From assembly GCA_003235605.1 (NCBI GenBank), contig QJVU01000400.1, positions 1 through 9,361 on the forward strand: a stretch of 9,361 nt of DNA, written 5' to 3'. Below the pieces are notes generated by a model. It was given only the letters and a program-made list of their open reading frames with translations. It had not been told where the DNA came from and did no database searches. The stretch's first letter is position 1, and each line of letters starts with the position of its first letter. This document shows, piece by piece, positions 1 to 7,178 of this stretch. The DNA is from Planctomycetota bacterium (GTDB lineage: Bacteria > Planctomycetota > UBA1135 > UBA2386). The position numbers and the translations under genes were made by a program.

Positions 1-2628
1 TTCTCTGCCGACGACGGCAAGTCCGGCTTCGAGCTATGGCAGAGCGACGGCACCGCGGCCGGCACCACCATCGTCAAGAACATCGTCGGCGGAGGAGCCA
101 GCAGCACGCCGGAGAGGTTTGCCGTTGTGGGCAATCTCCTGTTCTTTGTCGCCAGCACAAAAACCAGCGGCCAGGAGCTCTGGGTCACGGACGGCACCAG
201 CAGGGGCACCACCATGGTGAAGGACATCAACGCCGGCCAGCCCGGGTCTACACCAAGGGAGCTGACGGTGGTCGGCAGCACCCTCTTCTTCCGAGCCGAT
301 GACGGCGCCCACGGCGAAGAGCTGTGGAAGAGCGATGGCACCAACCTCGGCACGGTGCTGGTCAAGGACATCGAGCCCGGCGGCAACACCAGCTCTTCGG
401 TGCCTCAGGATCTGGTTGCTTTGAATGAGACACTGTTCTTTTCGGCTTTTACTTCGGCCAATGGAGCAGAGCTGTGGAAGAGCGATGGCACGGTTGCGGG
501 CACCGTTCGGGTCACTGACATCAGGACGGGGTCCGGGGATCCCCGGGTTCGCGGCCTGGAGGTTTTGGGCAAGAACATCTTCTTTGCCGCCGACGACGGC
601 GTGGTCGGAAGGGAGCTTTGGAAGAGCGATGGCACCACCAAGGGCACGGTACTGGTCAAGGATCTCGTACCAGGAAGCGGGAGTTCCTCCCCTGGCTTGA
701 AGCAGGCCGCTGGCAGCATGCTCTTCTTCACTGCCTCTGATCCGGCTACTGGTACCGAGATCTACAGAACGGATGGAACAGCGGCAGGCACCATTCTTCT
801 GCGCGACATCCGCACTGGTACCGGCAGCTCTTCGGTGAACAACCTGTTCGCCGGCCCAGTGGTGCCGGTGCTGTTCACCGCCGACGATGGTCTCGTGGGT
901 AACGAGGTCTGGAGCAGTGACGGGACGGCAGCCGGTACCCAGCGGATCCACGACATCAACAACCCGAATCCCGGTGCTACCCAGTCCGGCCTCCCCGACC
1001 CGGGCAGTGCCGCCATGACGGATGCGGCAGCGGTCACCTACTTCAAGGCCAACGATGGCGCCAGCGGTGACGAGGTGTGGCGAACCGATGGCACGGCGGC
1101 GGGAACCTTCCTGCTGAAGGACATTGCCCAAGGCGCGGCCTCCAGCACCCCCTCGCAGTTTGCGCCCGCTGGAGCCACGGTGTTCTTCAAGGCCAACGAC
1201 GGCAAGGCTGGAGACGAGCTTTGGAAGACAGACGGCAGCAGTAGCGGAACGGTCCTGGTGAAGGACATCAACCCAGGGAGTGCCGGTTCAGGGATACTGT
1301 TCCTGACAGCCGTCGGCTCCAAGGTCTACTTCGCCGCCAACGACGGCACCAACGGCACCGAGCCGTGGGTTTCGGACGGCACCGCTGCGGGTACCAGGAT
1401 GCTCAAGGACATCAACGCGGGCGCCGGCGCCTCCGCTCCTTCGGCCTTCGTTGCGGCTGCCGGCGTTGTATTCTTCCAGGCCAATGACCGGGCAGGGGGA
1501 GGGTTCAACCCGCGGCTGTGGAAGACCGACGGCACAACGGCCGGCACGGTGATGGTCAGCCAGCGGCCGTTGTCACCGGTGCCCCAGATCGCCCTCGGGA
1601 ACACGCTGTTCTTCCGGGCGCTGGACTCCACCAACGGCCAGGAACTCTGGAAGAGTGATGGCACCGATGCCGGCACGGTCCTCCTCAAGGACATCCGTCC
1701 GGGGAGTGGAAGTTCCTCGGTTTCCAACTTCGTAGTGGCGGGCAGCCTGCTCTTCTTCAGCGCCAATGACGGCACCAACGGCAGTGAACTCTGGAAGACC
1801 GACGGCACCACGGCAGGGACCGTCCTGGTGAGAAACATCAACCCCCTGTCCTCCGCCAACGTGACGCAGGTCACAGCCCTGGGCAACAGGGTCTTCTTCA
1901 GGGCCGATGACGGCTCTACTGGGGCTGAGCTGTGGGCGAGTGACGGCAGCGTCAGTGGGACCGTCCAGATCAAGGACATCAACAGCGGGGGTGGGAGCTC
2001 TTCGCCCGACCAGCTGGTGGCGGTTGGAAAACGCAAGGTGTTCTTTGCCGCCGATGACGGAACGACCGGCGTCGAGCTTTGGGAGTCCGACGGCACGACG
2101 CAGGGCACCAAGCAGGTCATTGACCTGCGCATGGGTGCGGACTCCTCCTTTCCCAGGGAGATGCTGCTGTCACGGGGTCGCCTGCTGTTTCACGGTGACG
2201 ACGGCGTGAAGGGACGGGAACTCTACGGGTTTCATCCCGGTGCGACGGCACAGGAGATCGGCATCAGCTGCGGGGCCTCCAGTCCCCCACGGCTCGCTGC
2301 CTCGGACCCAGCCCTGGGCACCTCCATGGCTGTCGCCGTCACCAACGCGCGACCGCAGGCTGCAGGTGTCCTGGTGATCGGTGTGTTGGCAAGTCCTCCG
2401 CTCGCCCTGAGTCCGGACTGCTTGCTCTACGTGAACTTCGGTCTTCCAGCCCTGCTCCAGCAGTTCCACACTTCGGCAACCGGTGACTACTTCGTCTCGT
2501 TCCCGATTCCCAACAACGCGAAGCTCACCGGAGTGAGGCTGGCCCTGCAGGTGGGCATCGACAGTCCGGCGACACTTCCACTGGGCATTGCCCTGAGCAA
2601 CGGCGTGCTCCTGACCGTCGGACTCTGA
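1..2628 (+). CDS. ELWxxDGT-repeat secreted protein, 5' partial
   Basis: The frame is open from base 1, so the gene begins upstream of the window; the GTG at 127 lies inside a repeat and is not the start. The visible 875 residues hold 15 copies of the motif [E]LWxSDGTxxGT (first at residue 11, 'ELWQSDGT'), about 45-58 residues apart. Each is followed by a 'VKDIxPGxxSS' stretch and a 'LFFxAxDG' strand. A worn sixteenth copy (GRELYGFHPG) lies near residue 740. Such tandem units are the ELWxxDGT repeat family, predicted beta-propeller-like and exported; their ligand is unknown. Residues about 755-875 form a separate beta-rich tail ending 'LGIALSNGVLLTVGL', which resembles the tails of the other secreted proteins here. 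Copies 7-8 and 10-11 carry longer linkers. No enzyme motif is visible. The gene converges on the minus-strand gene ending at 2752. The repeat family is certain; the function (adhesion, surface or matrix binding) is inference. Confidence 0.93.
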   Translation, partial: FSADDGKSGFELWQSDGTAAGTTIVKNIVGGGASSTPERFAVVGNLLFFVASTKTSGQELWVTDGTSRGTTMVKDINAGQPGSTPRELTVVGSTLFFRADDGAHGEELWKSDGTNLGTVLVKDIEPGGNTSSSVPQDLVALNETLFFSAFTSANGAELWKSDGTVAGTVRVTDIRTGSGDPRVRGLEVLGKNIFFAADDGVVGRELWKSDGTTKGTVLVKDLVPGSGSSSPGLKQAAGSMLFFTASDPATGTEIYRTDGTAAGTILLRDIRTGTGSSSVNNLFAGPVVPVLFTADDGLVGNEVWSSDGTAAGTQRIHDINNPNPGATQSGLPDPGSAAMTDAAAVTYFKANDGASGDEVWRTDGTAAGTFLLKDIAQGAASSTPSQFAPAGATVFFKANDGKAGDELWKTDGSSSGTVLVKDINPGSAGSGILFLTAVGSKVYFAANDGTNGTEPWVSDGTAAGTRMLKDINAGAGASAPSAFVAAAGVVFFQANDRAGGGFNPRLWKTDGTTAGTVMVSQRPLSPVPQIALGNTLFFRALDSTNGQELWKSDGTDAGTVLLKDIRPGSGSSSVSNFVVAGSLLFFSANDGTNGSELWKTDGTTAGTVLVRNINPLSSANVTQVTALGNRVFFRADDGSTGAELWASDGSVSGTVQIKDINSGGGSSSPDQLVAVGKRKVFFAADDGTTGVELWESDGTTQGTKQVIDLRMGADSSFPREMLLSRGRLLFHGDDGVKGRELYGFHPGATAQEIGISCGASSPPRLAASDPALGTSMAVAVTNARPQAAGVLVIGVLASPPLALSPDCLLYVNFGLPALLQQFHTSATGDYFVSFPIPNNAKLTGVRLALQVGIDSPATLPLGIALSNGVLLTVGL
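31..2235 (+). repeat. Tandem coding repeats of about 140-170 bp (ELWxxDGT units)
   Basis: The repeats are visible at DNA level as well as in protein. The 23-nt string beginning GAGCTGTGGAAGAGCGATGG is identical at 319-341 and 469-491, exactly 150 bp apart, and a one-base variant starts at 613. Such near-identical units suggest recent duplication or conversion between neighbouring units. They could also collapse or expand in short-read assembly. Confidence 0.85.
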
Positions 2629-2629
2629 T

Positions 2630-2682
2630 GATCCGTACGCGCCGGCGGCGCTCCGTGCCAGGCGCTCGCCGGCGCGCGGATC
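2630..2682. terminator. Long hairpin between convergent genes, terminator-like
   Basis: It begins one base after the TGA of the ELWxxDGT gene. The outer stem GATCCG (2630-2635) pairs with CGGATC (2677-2682). After a TA bulge on the left side, the inner stem CGCGCCGGCG (2638-2647) pairs with CGCCGGCGCG (2667-2676), giving 16 base pairs around a 19-nt loop. The loop itself has GCGC at both ends. No T-run follows on either strand, so it is not a textbook intrinsic terminator. Its place between two convergent stop codons (2628 and 2752) makes a bidirectional transcription-ending or mRNA-end-stabilising role the best guess. Confidence 0.6.
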
Positions 2683-2751
2683 GAAGCAGAGAACCTGTAC
2701 TGGACCAACGATCTTCGGCTGGCCCAATTGGCGCGATTCGCGCGCTCTGCC

Positions 2752-3822
2752 CTACCACCAGCCAGTGATCAGCGAACCGTAGGTGTATGGCCCCTGGAGG
2801 TTCGAGGGGTTCCGGTAATCCGCAAGGACATACTTCCAGGTCTGCAAGATCGGCGCCCGCGGCATGACGTTCTTGGTGGCGTTGGAGAGGCTGATGCCGG
2901 TGGCGTTTTGGTCCTTGGCAAAGGCCTGGGCGTAGAAGACCATGCCGATGGCCGATGGTGTGTAGTTGCCGGTGACGGCCGCCCGGGCGGAGTTCGTGGG
3001 ACCGGCCGGCCAGTCCATGGAGACGTAGACCAGGGGAGCCAGGTAGACCGGCGAACACCATCCCGGAATCTTGGTGGTGGTGTTGCTGACCCCCAGCGCC
3101 AGGGTCACACCGGACCTTGCCGGGCCCTGCCTGGAGTTGGCCAAGAACAGCATCTCCAGACCGGGGCCGAAATTGTACGCCAATGTCAGGAGACTGTGGG
3201 CTCCGGTCTGTCCGTTGGGGATGCAGCCCACGCCAACCGGGGTCCCCGCATTGAACAGGTAGGTCTGGCCAAGCTGCCGGTCACAGCGGTAGTCGCCACC
3301 GATGACGCTGGGCTGGCCGACCCTGATCTCCCAGACCAGGTGCGCCTTGCCGCTGTAGGCGAAGAGCTTTGCGAACGGGATCTTCGCATCGAAGGGCGCC
3401 GGGGCCTGCTGCGGTGGATTCACCCAGGACGGCAGGCTCACGGACCGCCTGGGATGCACGGTGGTGGGCGCGCTGTTGTAGTTGCCGCCGAGGCTACCGG
3501 TGCCGAAGGCGTGCAGGTTGCCATAGCCGAGCTTGAACTCGACGTCGACCGTGCGGGCGACCGCCCCGTTGGCCGTGGGGAAACCCCAGGCCCGCCGAAA
3601 GCTGACGCCAGACAGCAGCTTGGCCTTGCCATACCAGCTGGCGTGCACCTCCTGGTAGTGGAAGTTGCCGTAGAAGGGCCAGGCAATGCCGCGTCCGGCG
3701 TCGTAGTCGCCGCCGCGCTGCAGTAGGCCGGCAGGGAGGGTGCTGTGGAACCTGGTCTGGGCGCCGAGGATGCCCGTGCCCAGACAGATGGCCAGGGAGA
3801 GGAAAGGTGAGCACTTGGTCAT
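2752..3822 (-). CDS. Secreted protein of unknown function with signal peptide
   Basis: It encodes 356 residues. The ATG at 3822 is chosen over an in-frame upstream start at 4035 for two reasons: it follows GGAG with 8-nt spacing, and it opens directly into a signal peptide (MTKCSPFLSLAICLGTGILGA, likely cut before QT at 21/22). The upstream extension is arginine-rich and lacks export character. Residues about 25-195 look like an all-beta domain ('FHYQEVHASW', then 'KLFAYSGKAHLVWEI'), a pattern I associate with Planctomycetota secreted hypothetical proteins. Residues about 200-320 resemble the tail domain of the neighbouring genes (GCIPNGQTG..., 'GLEMLFLANS', 'LALGVSN', 'ATGISLSNAT'), followed by a 36-residue extension ending ITGWW. 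Five cysteines are present, two of them in the signal peptide. There is no catalytic motif and no repeat array. The gene converges with the gene to its left and diverges from the kelch gene. Expression and export are likely; the role is unknown. Confidence 0.85.
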   Translation of the reverse strand: MTKCSPFLSLAICLGTGILGAQTRFHSTLPAGLLQRGGDYDAGRGIAWPFYGNFHYQEVHASWYGKAKLLSGVSFRRAWGFPTANGAVARTVDVEFKLGYGNLHAFGTGSLGGNYNSAPTTVHPRRSVSLPSWVNPPQQAPAPFDAKIPFAKLFAYSGKAHLVWEIRVGQPSVIGGDYRCDRQLGQTYLFNAGTPVGVGCIPNGQTGAHSLLTLAYNFGPGLEMLFLANSRQGPARSGVTLALGVSNTTTKIPGWCSPVYLAPLVYVSMDWPAGPTNSARAAVTGNYTPSAIGMVFYAQAFAKDQNATGISLSNATKNVMPRAPILQTWKYVLADYRNPSNLQGPYTYGSLITGWW

Positions 3823-3830
3823 GGCACTGT

Positions 3831-3834
3831 CTCC
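3831..3834 (-). promoter_or_regulatory. Ribosome binding site fixing the start at 3822
   Basis: On the minus strand GGAG lies 8 nt before the ATG at 3822. This supports the start that opens into the signal peptide and argues against the longer in-frame start at 4035. Confidence 0.75.
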
Positions 3835-4693
3835 GAGTGTGGGTGGTGCGAGAAGAGAGACGGCCTGGCTAGGCAACGCATGTGCCAGCGTCTGCAGAGC
3901 GCGGATCCCGTACCCGCCGGAGCCGGCCTTGCGCCTTGTTTCTCTTGTGTTCGGCCTCACTGCCCATGGACGCGAGTGCTGCGGTGCAGGGTTCACGCTG
4001 CCGTAGCGGTTACGGCATCGGAACCAAGCAACCAATACGTGCCTACCCTAGCAGTCGTGCGTAGGGGGACCTCTCCCACCAGCGGACCAGAGTCCGATGA
4101 ACTCTGGGAATCGTCTCGCCAAGAATCGCTGGACCAGTACAGCCCGACACCTTCCCACTGCAGCTGCTTCCCGATGGCCAGCGTCCGCCTCGCAGCAAAG
4201 GGTCTCAACTCAAGGGTCGCGATTCCGCGGAAGACCGGCAAGCCGATCCCGCTATCTCGCCAACCGCGCCGATTCGGAGCACACGTTCAAGCACATCGGC
4301 GCCGCGCGCTTCCGCTGGCTGGGTCACCGCGGAGCACATTCGGATCCACATGCCGAACCACCATCTCAGCGGCCTGATCGCGAGAACGAGCTTGTGATTC
4401 CGATCCAAAAGGGTGAGCACGAGCTCTAACTGGTCGACGGTCGCCGGTGCGGGTCGTTGGTTTTGCGTGAAGGCCTTGGACAACCGCGCACGCTTCGTCC
4501 GAATCGAGAAGCACCTCTTCTAGAACGGCCGGATCTTCCTGTCCGGACACCGAGCCGACCGCGTGCGCAGACGGCCCGGAGGAACCGGAGAGTTTGAAAA
4601 GGCCGACCGGAAGCTGGCCGCCGGGTCAAGCTGTGCGTAGAAAGTACGTCGCGGCTCGCACCCGCCCCCAGCCTCGAAGCCGCAACCCCTTAC

Positions 4694-4698
4694 GGAGG
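4694..4698 (+). promoter_or_regulatory. Ribosome binding site of the kelch-like gene
   Basis: GGAGG sits 6 nt before the ATG at 4705. It selects this start over an in-frame ATG at 4594, which would add 37 basic residues in front of the signal peptide. Confidence 0.8.
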
Positions 4699-4704
4699 CG
4701 CACA

Positions 4705-6069
4705 ATGCGGTATCTCACCATCCTCCTCGGGTGCCTGGCCCTCGCACTCCCCTGCCAGGCACAGACCCCGAGCTGGACCCAGCTCAAGCCCACCACACAG
4801 CCTCCGGGTCGCTTGTCACCGGCGATGACCTACGACTCCGCACGGCAGCGCACCGTCCTCTTCGGCGGCATCGTCACTTTTCCCGCGGCGGACACCTGGG
4901 AGTGGAACGGCAAGAACTGGACGGAGCTCGAGCCCAGCACACGGCCTCCGCATCGCCGCGGACATCCGATGGCCTACGACGCCGACCGCCAGCGCACGGT
5001 GCTGTTTGGCGGCTACGGGGTCAACGGCCTCCTGGGAGATACCTGGGAGTGGGACGGGAAGAACTGGACGAAGTTCGGGCCCACTACCTCGCCTGCAACT
5101 CGCGGAGGTCCCGCGATGGCCTACGACACGGCCCGCCGGCGAACCGTTCTCTTTGGAGGCTACCGGGGAATTTGGCTGGCAGACACCTGGGAGTGGAACG
5201 GCAAGAACTGGACCGAGGTGACACCCGTCAAGTCGCCTCCGGGCCGCTTGTTCCATGCGATGGCCTATGACTCCTGCCGCCGGCGCCTTGTGCTCTTTGG
5301 CGGGTCCGGTGGCGCCTCCGCACCCTACCTGGGAGATACCTGGGAGTGGGACGGCGAGAGCTGGAGAGAGATGAAACCCGCCGCGTCGCCCACCGCTCGC
5401 TACTCGCACGCAATGGCCTACGATTCTGCCCGTCAGCGGGTGGTCCTGTTCGGGGGGGTCACCGGGCAACCTGCTTCGGCTCTGGGCGACACCTGGGAGT
5501 GGGACGGCACGAACTGGACACAGATCAAGCTCAAGAACACGCCTCCGGCTCGCCAGGCCCATGCCATGGCCTACGACTCCGGCCGCCGGCGCACGGTGCT
5601 CTTTGGCGGCGTCAACAGCGGCCCGTTCTTGACAGACACTTGGGAATACAGCGGACCTGTGCCGGCCCTCGTGGCGGACACCTGGACGGTTTCCATTGGC
5701 ACCGGCGGCACCCAGAAGCTGTTCCTGGATGCGGGTGCAACGCACGCGGCACGGCTCTACTGGGTCTTCGGCTCCGTGACTGGCACGACGCCCGGCATCA
5801 CGTTGGCCTCGGCAATCGGGGCTGTGCACATCTCGCTCAATCCGGACATCTGGACAGACTACACGATCGCGTTGCCGAACACAGCGACGCTGGCGAATAC
5901 GAAGGCGACGCTCGATGCCTCTGGAACAGCCCAGGCAGCCTTCAACATTCCGAAAGTCAACCTACCGAGCGGCATCGGGCTGGTGTTCCACCACGCCTAC
6001 TTGGTGTACGACCAGAACAACAACTTCTACATGGCCAGCAACGCGGTGCCGCTGAAGCTGGTGAAGTAG
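4705..6069 (+). CDS. Secreted six-bladed kelch-like propeller protein
   Basis: It encodes 454 residues from the ATG preceded by GGAGG. Residues 1-19 are a signal peptide (MRYLTILLGCLALALPCQA, cut before QT). Six kelch-type units follow. Each has 'AMAYDsaRxRtVLFGG' (YD at residues 43, 91, 140, 188, 239, 290; period 48-51) and then 'DTWEWdGknWt'; the sixth ends in DTWEYSG. Six units fit a closed six-bladed propeller at residues about 39-317. Residues about 321-454 are a beta-rich tail: 'GGTQKLFLDAG', 'GSVTGTTPGI', 'ATLDASGTAQAAF', ending 'SNAVPLKLVK'. That tail type recurs in Planctomycetota exported proteins. Kelch propellers bind proteins or glycans, and some (galactose oxidase) are enzymes; I see no copper ligands or other catalytic signature. 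The gene diverges from the gene ending at 2752 and converges with the herA-nurA remnant. Propeller architecture is strongly supported; the ligand is unknown. Confidence 0.93.
   Translation: MRYLTILLGCLALALPCQAQTPSWTQLKPTTQPPGRLSPAMTYDSARQRTVLFGGIVTFPAADTWEWNGKNWTELEPSTRPPHRRGHPMAYDADRQRTVLFGGYGVNGLLGDTWEWDGKNWTKFGPTTSPATRGGPAMAYDTARRRTVLFGGYRGIWLADTWEWNGKNWTEVTPVKSPPGRLFHAMAYDSCRRRLVLFGGSGGASAPYLGDTWEWDGESWREMKPAASPTARYSHAMAYDSARQRVVLFGGVTGQPASALGDTWEWDGTNWTQIKLKNTPPARQAHAMAYDSGRRRTVLFGGVNSGPFLTDTWEYSGPVPALVADTWTVSIGTGGTQKLFLDAGATHAARLYWVFGSVTGTTPGITLASAIGAVHISLNPDIWTDYTIALPNTATLANTKATLDASGTAQAAFNIPKVNLPSGIGLVFHHAYLVYDQNNNFYMASNAVPLKLVK
4819..5655 (+). repeat. Six kelch-type coding repeats (about 147 bp each)
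   Basis: The units alternate a conserved YDxxRxRxVLFGG strand with DTWEWxGxxW. At DNA level the strings GACACCTGGGAGTGG(A/G)ACGG and CGATGGCCTA recur nearly unchanged, so this stretch is prone to repeat-driven misassembly or recombination. Blades 4 and 5 are slightly longer (51 residues) owing to loop insertions such as GGASAPYL. Confidence 0.85.
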
Positions 6070-6121
6070 CAGGCTTGTGACCGCGGCCAGGGCGCTGAAC
6101 CCGTGGATCCGGAGCTCGCGG

Positions 6122-6493
6122 CGAATATCGCTCGATGCTCTTCAGCTTGGCAAGATCCTCGGGCGCGATGAACCGCTTCCGGTCGATGTCTCGAAGGTCG
6201 CTCAGAAGGAATAGCAGCGGCCCGAAGGTGAAGAAAGCGAAGGTCGACGAAGGGTACTCTTCGCGGTAGTAGGTCTCGGTGTACCCGCCATCGATAGCGA
6301 TTACGGCCGTGATCTCGGACGTGTCTGCGTCAGCAAGCGATCTCGTTGCCGCCACCAGATCGGCATCATCCGGCACAGATGGCTGGCGGCACTCAGCCAG
6401 GAAGCTCCTAACATCGGGATTGTTGATGACTTCGCTGTGCGTGATCTTGCTTGCTCTCTCGATTGGCTTTCGCCCGCGTGATGAGTAGGCCAC
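6122..6493 (-). pseudogene. nurA-like nuclease, N-terminal remnant (3' truncated)
   Basis: From a GTG at 6493 the frame reads about 124 residues: 'VAYSSRGRKPIERASKITHS', then 'EVINNPDVRSFL', 'VIAIDGGYTE', 'YPSSTFAFFTFGPLLF' and 'FIAPEDLAKLKSIERY'. I recognise this as the start of bacterial NurA-type nucleases, which process DNA ends together with a HerA ATPase. The Asp of the IDGG motif is the expected first metal-binding catalytic residue. Family members run to several hundred residues. Here the similarity stops near 6122, and the open frame merely continues antisense into the end of the kelch gene (to 5957) with low-complexity Arg/Pro-rich sequence. About two thirds of the enzyme, including later catalytic residues, is absent, so it cannot be functional. 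The start lies 2 nt after the herA stop with its ribosome site inside herA, the usual coupled order. Base composition is visibly lower in GC than the flanks. Confidence 0.72.
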
Positions 6494-6495
6494 CG

Positions 6496-6973
6496 CTATG
6501 CCTCCCCCGGCGGCTCTAAACAAGAGAACTTGTCGATCTGCACGGGCACGATAAAGGGGTTCGAGTAGGTCTTCATGCGTATGAACCCGCGATCCGTGCA
6601 CCGGCTGAGACTCTCGACGAAGTCTTCGTAGTCGTAGTACTTGCCGATCTCACGCAGCTCATCCTGATTGTTTAGATGCGACACGAACCAGTTCTTAGTG
6701 TTCTTCAGGACGTTCGACGAGATCGAGCTCACCTCCTTTAGTTGCGTACAGCAGGCCGATGGACAGCTTCGCGCCCTCCTTCGCAAGTCGATTATAGACC
6801 TGAGAGAGGTCGCGATCGTCTCGGCGCGGGAACAGGTTGTGAGCTTCCTCGCAGTAGATCTGAATGAAGTTGTTGTGCTCCATGGCGGTAAAGTTCGCCA
6901 TGCTCTGAGAGAAGATGTGCCTGCACACCTGCTCCGAGAAGAACTTCTTCGTTGTGTCATCACCTAGAGACAG
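6496..6973 (-). pseudogene. herA-like ATPase, C-terminal remnant (5' truncated, frameshifted)
   Basis: Two frames together give about 160 residues of a HerA/FtsK-type (DUF87-like) ATPase. The upstream frame reads 'LSLGDDTTKKFFSEQVCRHI', 'NNFIQIYCEEAHNLFP' (Walker B with EEAH), 'DLSQVYNRLAKEGAK' and 'IGLLYATK'. The downstream frame continues 'EVSSISSNVLKNTKNWFVSH', 'DELREIGKYYDYEDF' and 'RMKTYSNPFIVPVQIDKF', with the stop TAG at 6496-6498. The join needs removal of one G at 6735/6736 (AAAGGAGG where AAAGAGG would keep frame). Similarity begins abruptly near 6973; the Walker A half of this family, usually about 500-600 residues, is missing. HerA forms hexamers that translocate DNA and load NurA, and bacterial HerA systems also occur in defence loci. 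Without Walker A this piece cannot hydrolyse ATP. It is either a degraded insertion or a contig-joining artefact. Confidence 0.75.
6501..6508 (-). promoter_or_regulatory. Ribosome binding site of the nurA-like remnant
   Basis: On the minus strand GGGGGAGG lies 7 nt before the GTG at 6493, inside the last codons of herA. It supports GTG as the start and translational coupling of the original pair. Confidence 0.65.
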
Positions 6974-7010
6974 GTGTTGCTGTTCGGCCCCCACGGGAAG
7001 AACTGGACTT

Positions 7011-7058
7011 CCGAATTTGATTCGGTTGCGTCAAGAATCCGAACCGGATTCGGATTCT
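7011..7058. repeat. Two adjacent hairpins sharing a CCGAAT/ATTCGG motif
   Basis: CCGAAT (7011-7016) pairs with ATTCGG (7020-7025) across a 3-nt loop. Nine bases on, AGAATCCGAA (7034-7043) pairs perfectly with TTCGGATTCT (7049-7058) across CCGGA. Both are built from the same short word. They lie just outside the herA truncation point and about 120 nt downstream of the SBBP gene's stop. No T-run follows, so a classical terminator is not evident. They could mark a recombination site or an RNA hairpin at the end of the SBBP transcript. The remaining bases of 6974-7178 hold nothing else I can support. Confidence 0.5.
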
Positions 7059-7178
7059 GGATGTGGAAGCGCTCGGCATCCCGCCGTGACGCCGAGTTCG
7101 TCGGTGTGTCCGATGGGCGCCGCGTGCGTCATGCGGGGCATGGCCGCCGGCCTGTGCCACGGCGCAGCCCTTCCAGGG

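Larger units (their letters stand above)
3823..4704. other. Divergent intergenic region, no gene supported
   Basis: These 882 bp separate two divergently read genes and should hold both promoters, but I could not identify convincing -35/-10 pairs. Several open frames of 60-165 codons cross it on both strands. They overlap each other, have low-complexity Arg/Ser/Pro-rich translations typical of GC-rich noncoding DNA, and resemble no family I know. Small inverted repeats occur: CCAGAGT (4087-4093) with ACTCTGG (4101-4107), loop 7; and GCGCCGAT (4266-4273) with ATCGGCGC (4295-4302), loop 21. The length is large for this kind of genome, so a decayed gene is possible but not shown. Confidence 0.6.

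Noticed and set aside
34..1131. Long open frame of 365 codons antisense to the ELWxxDGT gene
   Set aside because: It mirrors the repeat unit of the real gene and has low-complexity composition; the plus-strand frame carries clear family motifs.
31..2235. Regularly spaced repeats as a possible CRISPR array
   Set aside because: Units of about 150 bp are coding, vary at silent sites and keep frame; there are no short identical repeats with unique spacers.
4205..4550. Overlapping minus-strand open frames (about 90 codons each) as small genes
   Set aside because: They overlap in different frames, lack ribosome sites and recognisable motifs, and look like chance frames in GC-rich DNA.
5957..6121. 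Continuation of the nurA-like frame into the end of the kelch gene as a real fusion protein
   Set aside because: The sequence past 6122 is low-complexity Arg/Pro/Cys-rich and antisense to the conserved tail of the kelch protein, so the open frame is accidental.
6731..6740. AAGGAGGTGA as a true ribosome binding site for a downstream start
   Set aside because: No ATG, GTG or TTG follows at a usable distance in a meaningful frame; it falls inside the conserved YATxEVSSIS coding segment.
6070..7060. Complete insertion sequence or integron around the herA-nurA slice
   Set aside because: No transposase or integrase coding sequence, no matching terminal inverted repeats at both borders and no target duplication could be seen.
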